64,000 nucleotides of DNA, from the NCBI GenBank assembly GCA_030549495.1, contig JAUIRK010000144.1, positions 310,001 to 374,000 on the forward strand. The letters are read 5' to 3'. The position numbers and the translations under genes were made by a program. Shown piece by piece: positions 32,676 to 41,810 of the stretch (position 1 is the first letter of the stretch; every line of letters starts with the position of its first letter). This DNA is from Nectonema munidae. Taxonomy: Eukaryota; Nematomorpha; Nectonematoida; Nectonematidae. The notes beneath the pieces are model-generated. The model worked only from the letters and a program-made list of their open reading frames with translations, did not search any database and was not told where the DNA came from.

Positions 32676-35600
32676 GTAAGAATTATAATTTTTTTATTAT
32701 TTAAGTTAAGTTTTACAGTGTATTTCACAGTATTTATTTGTGGTCTTTTTATTTTAAACATTTACCTTCTTTTGTAACAAAATTTTTTATTTATTTTTAG
32801 AAGTTTTAAATACAATAAATCGCTATGTAAAACTTTTCCAAGAGAATCAGAGTAATTTTGTTTTAAAAAAGAAGTATCTAAGTACTCTTCAAATTTTATC
32901 TATACGCTTGCAAGAATTGGGTGATAAAAAACTTTTCCAAGCTGCACAGATATCAGAAATCCTCGAGTCAAAAATACGATTAATTCAAAGCAAAAAAAAG
33001 TCCCTAGGTAATTTTTTTTTATTCATTTTTAATGCATCTTTATGTATTAGTGTGTAAATATCAAATGATTCATATAGCATTTTAGTTTCTACATAATCAT
33101 GTTATTTTTTAAATCTCAAATCATATTTTGATCAAAAAATATTTTTTTCTTCAAAATCATACTTTCTATTAATTGAATATTTAAAATTTTTAGAGTCTGG
33201 TTAGTTTTGTTAACATCATTTGGGTTATTCCTAATCTGTCATTTAAATATCTACATAATTAAAATGTAGTAAAGTTCTATCCTCTTTTTACCAAATTTTT
33301 CAAGTATCATACATTTTTAATTTTCTTAATCAATTAAAATTAAGATTATTTTTTATATTTCACTATAGGGAAAATAAATCAGAAATTCAAATAAGTATTA
33401 ATATAAAAATATTTTATATTGCTGGGCTTCTGTTCTACGTATGCAAATTCTTCAATTTTTTCAAAGTTTAAAAGTTCGTTCAGACTACTTTCTTTGTGTA
33501 TGCTGCTAGTTTTTCTTGTAAGTTCATATTGAGACTTTTTTTATTTTTCATTTCTAAAGGTATTATTTTGTTTAGAACAGTATAATTTCAAATGTAATTG
33601 CTATTCATCGCTACATATATCGTAAAACTTCGACAATGTTTGGAACCCTAAAATTCCTCAAATTTTTAAAGACTTATTTTTTTCATTAACCACAGCACCT
33701 CTTTATCAACCCTCGTCGGCCCTTCTCAATGATTTTTGGGGTCAGTCAAAAACACAAATTTTTTTGCTCTACTTGAAATATAAGCCAAAGTTTTGTATAC
33801 ATGTATGTATGTCGCTCTCTCTCTACGTGTATGCGTGTCTGTCTGTGTTTGCATGTGTAGATAAAGTTATTGTCTATCTCTTGTGGAAGTTTTTTATATT
33901 TAGGGCAAAAGCGTTCCCCGTGTATTTAAGATTTTGCCCACAAAACAGTTCAATTAACCCATTTACGGCCAATGTTCCTATTTTGGAACATAAGTAATTT
34001 CATCTTCGTCTGCTTTTTTTGAATATAAATCGTCTGAGTTTTTTAGATATCGTCTGCTTTGCTTGGCCTTAAATGGGTTAAAAAAGACAAAAGACGATTT
34101 ATAAGTAAAAAATAGTTTTTAGAAGTAAGAATATTATGTTCCCACTCGCGATTTTATAACATTTTTCAACCATTTCTGAATATTGTATATAAGAAGGCAA
34201 CGGGTGTGAAGTTGCTTATCTGAAGCATTACTCTTATTACACAAGGAATGTTAACTCATATTCATATCACGCCACGAATGTAATTTAAATCGCCACAATC
34301 TTGTTTTGTTGGTGTCGCATTTAAAATTCTAAATCTTTCAGTTAAATATTTTCGAATTTAAAACAATCAAACTACTTTAACTCAAACGGCTACAGACAGA
34401 AAGCTTTGGAGAGAACGGATCAAAGCCATCGACCCCCAATAAGGGGATAAGATGATGAAGAAGAAGAAGAAGAAGAAACTACTTTAACTCAAACGGCTTT
34501 ATTCAAAAACTAATAAAAAATGATAACTTGAAAACACAAGAAAAATAGTATTTTTTGATTTTTCAACATCAACATCAATCAGTGTGAAGGATGTGCCTGT
34601 TTTTTCGGAAATAATATGTTCTATCCTTGGTACATTTTTGGATTAACAAAGTCGTAAGTTATGCTCCACATTTAATCTATGTTTGTTCTTGATATTTAAA
34701 AGCGCAGAAAAACCTTGCTCACACAAGTAAGTACTTGGAAACATTTGTAAGGATTTCAAAACTACTTTAGATATAAAGGGGTAGATATCACACATCTTAG
34801 ACCAGAATGTTTTGAAAGAATGTATTTCAAATGCATCTTTTGCAGTAGAGTCGTTTACCAACTATAAAAATTCTTCTTGCATATCTTTTGAGAGAAGATT
34901 AACATCCATTCTAAAAGGATTTCTAATCAATTTCGATTCAATCTCATTTAGTTCTGAAAAATAAGCATGAAGCTCAATCTGTAAAGCTGCTAAATGGGAT
35001 TTAACAAGCTTCAGAATTTCTAGTTTTTCTTTATATTCTCTTTTATCAAGCATTTCACTAAGAGCTTCAAACATAGTAAAACTTCTATTTTCAATCCTTT
35101 CTTCCTAAAGTTTAAGCTTCATTATAAACTACCTCAGTTTGTCCATGAAATCAATCACAGTTATAAACCTACCTTAAAGTACCTTAGGCAAGCTTTTTTC
35201 TTGTATAAGGCTCTAGATTAGATTGAGTTCACAATGTGTACAACATCGTCAAGCACTGATTTTAAATCAGATGAGAGAGTTTTTGATGCCAACACATATC
35301 GATACAACATTTCAGAAAAAAAACCTGAACGATGGCGGAGCATTTTTAGTGCTCCGTTGGTTGTGATTGCACAAACATTTCCCAAACTTAATCCTTCTTT
35401 CTGAAAAAACAATGAAACTTGGTTGAAAATATCTTGACCTTTTATTGTTGGTTTCAATGTTCAAAACAAAAAAATTTTCTTAAAATCTTGATCTTTGATA
35501 TATCTTACAAATACACAAATTGAGCACATGAAGCAGTATCAGTCGACTCATCAAGTTGAATTGCAAAATTTCTGAAAGCAGAATCTTTTATTTCTGTAAT

Positions 35601-38600
35601 TACCGACATCATCAGACATATCTGCCATTCGTCGATGAACAGAATCATTTGAAAGAGGTATTGATGAAACTTTCTGAGCAGAGTCACTTCCAATGAGACA
35701 ATTTATTATGTCTTTACAACAAGGAACTATCAATTTCTCTGCAATTTTATGGGGCTTTCCTTCTTGTGCTATTCTTAATGATACCATGTAAGATGCACGT
35801 AAGCCGGCTTCATAATGAAAACGTGTTTTTTAAAACATCTTTTTTTTGCTTGAAAAATGCAATATTTTTGCTGTTGAGATTAGGATACTAACTTATTTAA
35901 ATGGCGTTACAAAAAAGCAGGCTTCATGCACTGAACTGATAAACCTTTGTGACATATTACACACTGAAGGAAATCTATGCTATTTTTATTGAGAAGTGTA
36001 TTGCCAAATTGAATGTAGCTCTCATCATATTGTCTTTTTTTCGGTATTGAATTCATAAACAATTTAAAAAATCTAAAAAGATCAAATACGTCAAAAATCG
36101 AAAAAATCCATTCATATTATTTCTTAACATTAATTCATCTTTAAAATCTTGAAGAATATTTTTACCAATCAAATCCATTTTTGATAATAAAAAAATAAAT
36201 GCATTTAAAAATTTTGTTAGACGAAAAAATCTGAAGTAATTTTTTGAACTAACTTTTTAAATCAATTTTTTAATTTAATTTTTTTGTAAGTTTTAAAAGC
36301 TCGCTTACCCCTAAAAAATTTCTCCCGAACCCCATTTTGAGAAACTCTGCTCTACACATTTTAAGAGCTCTTTTATTTAGCATTGTACATGGACTCAAGA
36401 GAGTAAGGCAAATGTTGCTTCATCGGATTTTTTTAAAATTTATTTTCCAGTTGTCTATATTGTATGCAATGGAAAAATGATCATTCTTATCTAGGCACAT
36501 GATAGGCTTGTCACTATCGAGATTTGAACGCGAACCACTGGACGCTTGATTCCCTTCTAGTGAGGCAAACTCTCTTACTTATGACGTCAGTGTTAACCAT
36601 TTTAGCTTTTTTTCTGTGATCTTTAGTTTTGTTTTCAATGAGGTAAATTTGTTTTCAGATCAAAGCAGCTCAATCCATTGCTCCGAAACGTTATCCAAGC
36701 TTAGCATTGAAAAGGGTGAGAGTGAATTGAGAAGTGGTGGTCACCAACCCATCTCCTCTTGCACAAATTCCAGCTCTCCTCTTTCAAACCAGCCTAATAA
36801 TCCTGCCACCACCAGCTCAGCACAAGACCCAAAGTCCAGCATTCAGTCCTCCCTGAAAAAGCCATTGACATCGTCTACACACGTGTCACCTGCCACCCTG
36901 CCAAGCAAAAAAAGCAGTCGCAAGTTGGTCAAAACTTCCTACACGTCTGAAGCATACAGAAATGGCTGCACCAAAGGCGTCAACAAATCTTCAGAACAGC
37001 CGTACATTCTCACTTCACCAAATGTTCCCGCTGTTAACACCACCAACAACAACCACACTTCTGCCACGATAGCCAAAAATTCTGGCCAACACAACAACAC
37101 TCCTCTCGTCGAGAAAAGAATGTCGACACGGAAGAAGAAAAAGCAACGCGAAGTTCAGAATCTTTACAGCGACTACTCCAACCACAAAAAAGTTGTAAGT
37201 GCCAAAAATTCTATTTCACATGTTTGGGAAATCTTTCATTTCTCGCAATCTCTATCTAATAAAATTTTGGGGTTTTTTGAGCCAGCATTTTGAAGTGCTT
37301 TATTATGGGCATACGGAGTGGCTCTTCTTTAACCGAAGCCGGAAGTAGAGAAGTATCGGATATCCGCTTTGTGGATCATTCGCAAAAAAAATTTACATCC
37401 TCATCCGCCGATTTTTTTCATGTTAACATCCGCATCCGCAATTTAAAATCTTTACAGTATAGCTACTTTTTTCGATCCGAGATTCATATGTAAATTGTTC
37501 ACCAATTTTGAAACAACAAATAAAGTAAAAACTTTCCTTTTGGATTTATATGATGAGGATACGATTGATAATAATAGTAGTATAGATAGAAGTAAAAAGC
37601 TGCAAAAATGAAGAAAAGTGCTAATGAAGTTTATACCTCTTTGAATGAAGCCATGGACTCTATTCTAAACTCTAGTAGTGAAGTGAGATAGTGAAGCTTT
37701 TAATGAAGAAATAACGAAGTAGCAAAAAGAAAAAAGAATTGATTCATATAATTGCTTAGATATACTTAGCTCAATTGGTGGAAAACTAAAAAAGAAGAAT
37801 GTCCATTTTTATCAAAAATTGCAAGTCATTACCTTACCTGTCCTCTTAGCTCTGTTCAAAGCGAGCAACTCTTTAGCAGCGCCGAAAATATTTGTACTGA
37901 CAAAAGAAAGAGACTACGGGAAAAAGTAGAAAAAATGTTATTTTTTAAAAAAAATTTACCGGTAATTAATTATGCTTATTTTAAATAAAATTTTCTAATT
38001 ATTCTGATTTAGGTTTTTTTTACATTGGTGGATTAAAAAAAACAGTAAAAAAGGGCTTAAAATAGTAAGATAGTGTAAAATATAAAACATAATTTTTTAA
38101 AAATATTTTATATCCGCTTTCGCATCCGCTAGAATGGCAAATCTAATATTCGCATCCCCGGATGTAAAAAAATTCACATCCGATACATCTCTAGCCGGAA
38201 GAGGGATTTTTGATTAAGTCTTTGAGGACCAGTGGGACACCAGTGTCCCAAGAAATGGGAAATCGTCTGCTTTGAATATTTTATATTCCATTGAAAAAGA
38301 AAGCAGACGAATAGTCTTTAAAATTTTCATCGTCAAAGAGTTAAATATTCTAAATTTATGATTATTTGGACTTATTTAATTGTGTTTAACCTTTTGAAGA
38401 CTGAAATTTTTAGACTAATCATATTCTTTCTTTTTCAATGAAATTGTTTATATTTAAAGCAAACCCTTTTCATTGCTTCGTTTCCCTTGATGACACACTA
38501 GTCCTCAAAGAGTTTAAAAGTATAATTATTTTTGAATAGATGTACATATTTGTTTTTTTGATTGTTGAAGAAGCTACACTAATCTAGGAATCAGTTTCCT

Positions 38601-41600
38601 CATTTTTAAAACTTTCTTTCTCTATACTTACGTCATCTATAAGAAATCGGTGTTATTACCCGTTTATGGTGACCACCGGTTAAATATACTTCCATAGTAT
38701 TTTTCTTGATTAATATTTCTTCAATCAAAATATATATATATCTCCTAATAATAAGCTATAGGGATTTCTTCATTTAAGACCAAGCAAAGCAGACGATATC
38801 TAAAAAAACGCAGACGATTTATATTCAAAGTCATTGAAAAAAGCAGACGAAGATGAAATTACTTATGTTCCAAAATAGGAACATTGGCCGTAAATGGGTT
38901 AAATAACTTCTTCGTTAGCTCTTAGTTGTGTGCAGTATAAAGATTAATCTTAAGCTCTTTCACATTGATATTCATTTACATAGATACTTTATAATTGTAA
39001 TGAATTTTTTATTGGAAATTTATTTTTTATTCAAATTTCTTCTTGCTCAAATTTTTGAATCAAGATTAAAAATGGTTGATTGATTCTTGGGAAATCCTTG
39101 GAAGACAAAAAGACAAAGATTCAGAAACGCTATCCCCAACCTTGATCAAAGAGAGCTTAGAACACTATACTAATTTTTTCTTTCCCTTTTTATATCCAAA
39201 TGTTCTCAACGATACTTTTTTTTTGTTATTTTTTCATTTTCATCATTGTAATTTCATTCATGGCGATAAGATATATACTTTGTTCATTACAAATATAAAT
39301 TAAATTTTAATTAATGTAATGCTAATGTTTCAATTATAGTTTATAAATACAGGTTTCTAGTATTTTTTTCTCTATCAACAATAAATGCCATTTATCATCC
39401 TCCATTATGCTTGCTTAATTGTAGCAAAAATGGGATCTCCCTGTGTTTGACAAACCCCGATCCTTCATATCCCTTTCTCCACATTTGCTTAATCTTTTGA
39501 AATCTGCCTATATCCATCTTTTCCTTTCTCAAAAATGTCATCTTTACTATTTTTTTTATCTCTATATCAATCTAATCAATATCAACTTACAATGAAAGGC
39601 TTGGTCTTCATGCTGAGATGTCAAACTGAGCGCTAAAGGAATCTGATAAACGAAAACTACTAACAAACGAAATGAGAAAATGATTTGTCCACTAACTTTG
39701 AAAGATAAATTAAGTAATGAAAAAGTTGGAAATTTTTAAAAGGCGTGCTTGATATCAACAAAGTTATAAAAACGCAAAAACTCAGATGGCTTGGACATGT
39801 TTCCAGAAGAAATGGTGGCGAGTTTATAAAGATTGTCTTAGAATTAAGTTTCGGTAAACGAGAGAAAGGTAGACCTAGGCTAAGCTGGATGGAAAATATT
39901 AAGAAGGATATGAAAAGTTTAGAGGACTTAAACTTGGTGATGAAAAAGACAGGCTGTACTGGATACGCAAAATCAAGATTGTTTGAATGTGCCATCGCAG
40001 TATTGGCCAAGAAAGGAATATTTTAACTGGATTTAATTGAATAAACGTTGCAAAAGCATTTAATCATGTGTTTCCTTGTCTCCTTCTCTCTACGTCGCAT
40101 TTCGCTAAATTGAAGCACTTTACTGTGTCAGAATATCATTATTACATTTGCCTCCCCCTATATTGTTTTTTTAATCGATTTTCTTGTTGAATTTTTTATT
40201 CTATTTCTCGTTAGTTTTATTTGAATTTTAAATTTGGCTAATCTTGATATCTGTGAATTCCATTGATAAAAGTAAGATGCATTGCATTTCCTTGTTTTAG
40301 ATGTCATTTTGTTTTCAATATTCTTTAATTGTAATAGCTTTGGAATCTTTTCATTGATTTTTTAAAAATTGCTTCAACTGATTTATTTGTTGAAAATTAT
40401 ATTTGTGTGTGACTGTACAATATTAATAAAGCCTTATTGATAGCAATAAATCTTTATAAAGTGACTTTTGAAAAGAGCTGGATTCGGATATCTGATAAGA
40501 TTTACCGGATATAAACTTAAACAATCCCTATAATTATTTATTTTATTATTAAAGCAAAAGTATAATCTATTTGCATTTACTTAAATTCCACAACAAATTA
40601 AAAAATCTTTTATTAAAAAAAAATAGAAAAAAACTTGCAAATCAGAAATACTTACAAAGAGGTACTTTTATTTGTTTGCCATCATTATCATCATTTTAAT
40701 TTTATGATTAGAGTTGATATTTTTACTAAAGCAGGAAATTTGTTTTTTGAGTAATTCTTTTTTTTAAACAAGAGGATAAAAAGACAATTATATATCAATT
40801 TAAAAAACATCATTGAAAATTGTCAAAGTTTGATTTTTAATTTGCTAACTGTATTTTATTTTAAAATATTTTTTAAATTTATTCCTTTTTTTTTTAAATA
40901 TTTTGTCACTTGTAAAAAAATATTATGTTCTAAACCGAAAATTTAAAATAAGTTGATTTAGAAAATAAATTTGACACATTTTTTTAAAAGTTACCTCAAT
41001 TTTCGTATAATAATAATACACTAAATGGTAAATATAAACGTGGAATATAGAAACTTACAAGAAATCTTTCTTTTCTTCATCATCACAAAATTCGTTCTCC
41101 CCGCTTTTTGTTTGACTTGAGTTGAAAAAGACGCACAGAGGCGAAGTATTATTTTTAATAAAGATTTGTTATGTTTTTCTATTATCTTGTACATTCGATA
41201 AATTCTGGAACAAATTTTATAGGTACTTCTTTATCCCCTGGAAATTAGACTAACCAACCGTCAGTATATTCCTACTTATATGTTCAAATTTTAATTCTTA
41301 AGTGAACAGTTTTAGCATGTTCTCTGAATATTTCTTCAGCCACTTTTACGAAGCCTGAACTATTTTGAATTTTTTTTTATTTCTTTTCATGCTTTAGAAA
41401 AAGAGCACATGCTATGAAGATGAATTTGTAGGGGAGCCAGTGGATCCCAATGAGCCAATCTACTGCATCTGCAATAGAGTGTCCTTCGGAGAGATGATTT
41501 GCTGCGATTATGAAGGCTGTGAGCTTGAATGGTTCCACTTTGAATGCGTCTCCCTCAATACGAAGCCGAAGGGGCGCTGGTTTTGCCCGAATTGTCGCCA

Positions 41601-41634
41601 AGACACCAATGGCAAACACTGTCGCTTCAAATGA
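32546..41634 (+). CDS. ING-family PHD-finger protein (ING1/2 type), 4 exons
   Basis: Joining 32546-32675, 32801-33007, 36659-37194 and 41398-41634 gives an uninterrupted 369-residue frame, with GT/AG at every intron. The N-terminal ING domain (residues ~10-110) includes [31 protein letters not shown] and [13 protein letters not shown], closest to ING1/ING2 (family: LREIDAKYQEIL, IRSQELGDEK). A Ser/Thr/Asn-rich linker (~113-290) carries basic clusters ([19 protein letters not shown]) fit for nuclear import. The PHD finger (~310-358) has zinc ligands C314, C316, C327, C332, H338, C341, C354 and C357, and the H3K4me3-cage residues Y313, M324 and W336. ING proteins recruit Sin3/HDAC or HAT complexes to H3K4me3. 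The tail ends 12 residues after the finger, so the C-terminal polybasic stretch of ING1/2 is missing. Introns are 125, 3651 and 4203 bp. Confidence 0.9.
32801..33007 (+). CDS. ING exon 2
   Basis: Residues 44-112 plus one base: the second half of the ING helical dimerisation domain ([16 protein letters not shown] through [13 protein letters not shown]). Acceptor tttttag at 32794-32800, donor GTAATT at 33008. Both flanking introns are phase 1. Confidence 0.88.
33764..33952 (+). other. Spurious intronic ORF region
   Basis: An open frame here is rich in pyrimidine/purine simple sequence (ctctctctctacgtgtatgcgtgtctgtctg is a short microsatellite-like run). No family recognised; treated as chance. 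Confidence 0.3.
33954..34081 (+). mobile_element. TTAA-flanked piggyBac-type MITE, copy 2
   Basis: TTAACCCATTTACGGCCAAT at the left, inverse GGCCTTAAATGGGTTAA at the right, 128 bp. The start resembles the piggyBac element's own end (TTAACACTTTAGCGCCTAAT, minus strand at 44393), which links the MITE family to that transposase type. Lies in ING intron 2. Confidence 0.85.
34369..34498 (+). mobile_element. 84-bp LINE tail with perfect 23-bp target duplications
   Basis: The 23-bp sequence at 34369-34391 (aaactactttaactcaaacg + gct) is repeated exactly at 34476-34498. Between them, 34392-34475 encodes only the last LINE residues ([16 protein letters not shown] stop) and a (GAA)n tail. This is a textbook severely 5'-truncated target-primed insertion, and the intact duplications point to youth. 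It sits in or next to the hAT copy inside ING intron 2. Confidence 0.85.
34580..36349 (-). mobile_element. hAT element, ZBED5/GTF2IRD2-like, internally decayed
   Basis: On the minus strand the transposase reads [40 protein letters not shown], then [77 protein letters not shown] and finally [25 protein letters not shown] holds the first catalytic Asp; [10 protein letters not shown] is the dimerisation block. The section with the second catalytic region (CxxH) is lost, and at least five frame breaks are present. The 5' end near 36349 (cagagtttctcaaaatgggg on the minus strand) is a hAT TIR; the other end was not identified. Same family as 49.9 kb but much older. Confidence 0.75.
36487..36572 (-). 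mobile_element. tRNA-like SINE fragment
   Basis: Read on the minus strand: gtttgcctcactagaaggg followed by gtggttcgcgttcaaatctc, with a B-box-like GTTCAAATC. The spacing suits a tRNA-derived SINE head. It lies just before ING exon 3. Confidence 0.35.
36659..37194 (+). CDS. ING exon 3 (long linker exon)
   Basis: Residues 113-291. Low-complexity Ser/Thr/Asn/Pro linker ([50 protein letters not shown]) ending in a basic patch [20 protein letters not shown]. Clearly less AT-rich than the surrounding introns, which supports coding status. Acceptor ttttcag/AT, donor GTT|GTAAGT at 37195 (phase 0). Other ING1/2 proteins have a shorter linker, which makes this protein longer (369 against ~280 residues). 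Confidence 0.85.
37346..38193 (+). mobile_element. 848-bp hAT element with exact 8-bp duplication
   Basis: TIR TAGAGAAGTATCGGAT at 37346 and its inverse ATCCGATACATCTCTA at 38193, flanked by GCCGGAAG at 37338-37345 and 38194-38201. Subterminal 'catccgcatccgc / gatatccgc' words repeat at both ends. The interior keeps a hAT C-terminus near 37820-37960 ([20 protein letters not shown], then [15 protein letters not shown]). The rest of the transposase is deleted, so it would need a partner's enzyme. Confidence 0.85.
38214..38344. mobile_element. TTAA-flanked MITE (GAGGACC subtype) a
   Basis: Left TTAAGTCTTTGAGGACCAGT; right, in inverse, gtcaaagagttaa. 131 bp. The inside holds aaatcgtctgcttt and aaagcagacga, the core words of the TTAACCC family, so it is a related subtype. 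Confidence 0.65.
38386..38517. mobile_element. TTAA-flanked MITE (GAGGACC subtype) b
   Basis: Left TTAACCTTTTGAAGACTGAA; right inverse of TTAAACTCTTTGAGGACTAG. 132 bp, 41 bp after the previous one. The right end matches the left end of copy a better than its own left end does. Confidence 0.6.
38765..38902 (-). mobile_element. TTAA-flanked piggyBac-type MITE, copy 3
   Basis: Reverse orientation to copies 1 and 2: ...aagaccaagcaaagcagacg ... aggaacattggccgtaaatg + ggttaa. The left TTAACCC is worn (ttcttcatttaag), the right TTAA (38899-38902) intact. Confidence 0.75.
39735..40060 (+). mobile_element. LINE C-terminal fragment
   Basis: 93-codon frame from 39745: [39 protein letters not shown]. 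'[10 protein letters not shown]...GKR.KGRPR..W..N...D' is the typical post-RT tail of arthropod LINE ORF2 proteins (RTE/Jockey type). The frame ends at a stop at 40024-40026. No RT core upstream. Confidence 0.7.
40475..41060 (+). repeat. ~600-bp dispersed repeat, copy 1 (ING intron 3)
   Basis: Matches 61195-61805 in reverse complement. Shared landmarks: ggatatctgataagatttac / ctgccggataactgatatta, tttgcatttacttaaatt, and aattgtcaaagtttgatttt. Ends carry 'ggatatc'-type words. Non-coding DNA element of unknown class. Confidence 0.6.
41398..41634 (+). CDS. ING exon 4 (PHD finger)
   Basis: Residues 292-369: [20 protein letters not shown] leads into the PHD finger [42 protein letters not shown], then [12 protein letters not shown] and a stop. 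All eight zinc ligands are present. The MICCD variant (family: MIGCD) puts an extra Cys next to ligand C327. Confidence 0.92.
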   Translation, partial: KKSTCYEDEFVGEPVDPNEPIYCICNRVSFGEMICCDYEGCELEWFHFECVSLNTKPKGRWFCPNCRQDTNGKHCRFK

Positions 41635-41785
41635 AGGGATTTAATGTCTTCTACTGCTTACCACCAAATCTTTTTAAAATGAAAATTTTTGCTGTGAAAT
41701 CCAAATGTAGGCGTTGATGCGTAGTGTGTTCATAACCACGAAATAGTATACATTTTAATCTATGATGCCAGATATACTGAATATA

Positions 41786-41791
41786 AATAAA
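41786..41791 (+). terminator. ING poly(A) signal
   Basis: AATAAA 152 bp after the ING stop codon, just before the piggyBac insertion at 41811, which marks the likely end of the transcript. Confidence 0.6.
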
Positions 41792-41810
41792 GGAATCCTG
41801 TTACTTCATT

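Larger units (their letters stand above)
33008..36658 (+). other. ING intron 2 with nested transposons
   Basis: Holds, in order, a TTAA-type MITE (33954-34081), a tiny LINE tail with 23-bp duplications (34392-34475), a minus-strand ZBED5-like hAT copy (about 34580-36349) and a tRNA-like SINE fragment (about 36487-36570). The acceptor is ttgttttcag at 36649-36658. Confidence 0.8.
37195..41397 (+). other. ING intron 3 with multiple insertions
   Basis: Contains a hAT element (37346-38193), two TTAA MITEs back to back (38214-38344, 38386-38517), a third one (38765-38902), a LINE C-terminal fragment (39735-40060) and one copy of a ~600-bp repeat (40475-41060). The acceptor is catgctttag at 41388-41397. 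Confidence 0.8.

Noticed and set aside
39660-40010. 116-codon minus-strand frame
   Set aside because: Antisense shadow of the LINE C-terminal frame at 39745-40026.
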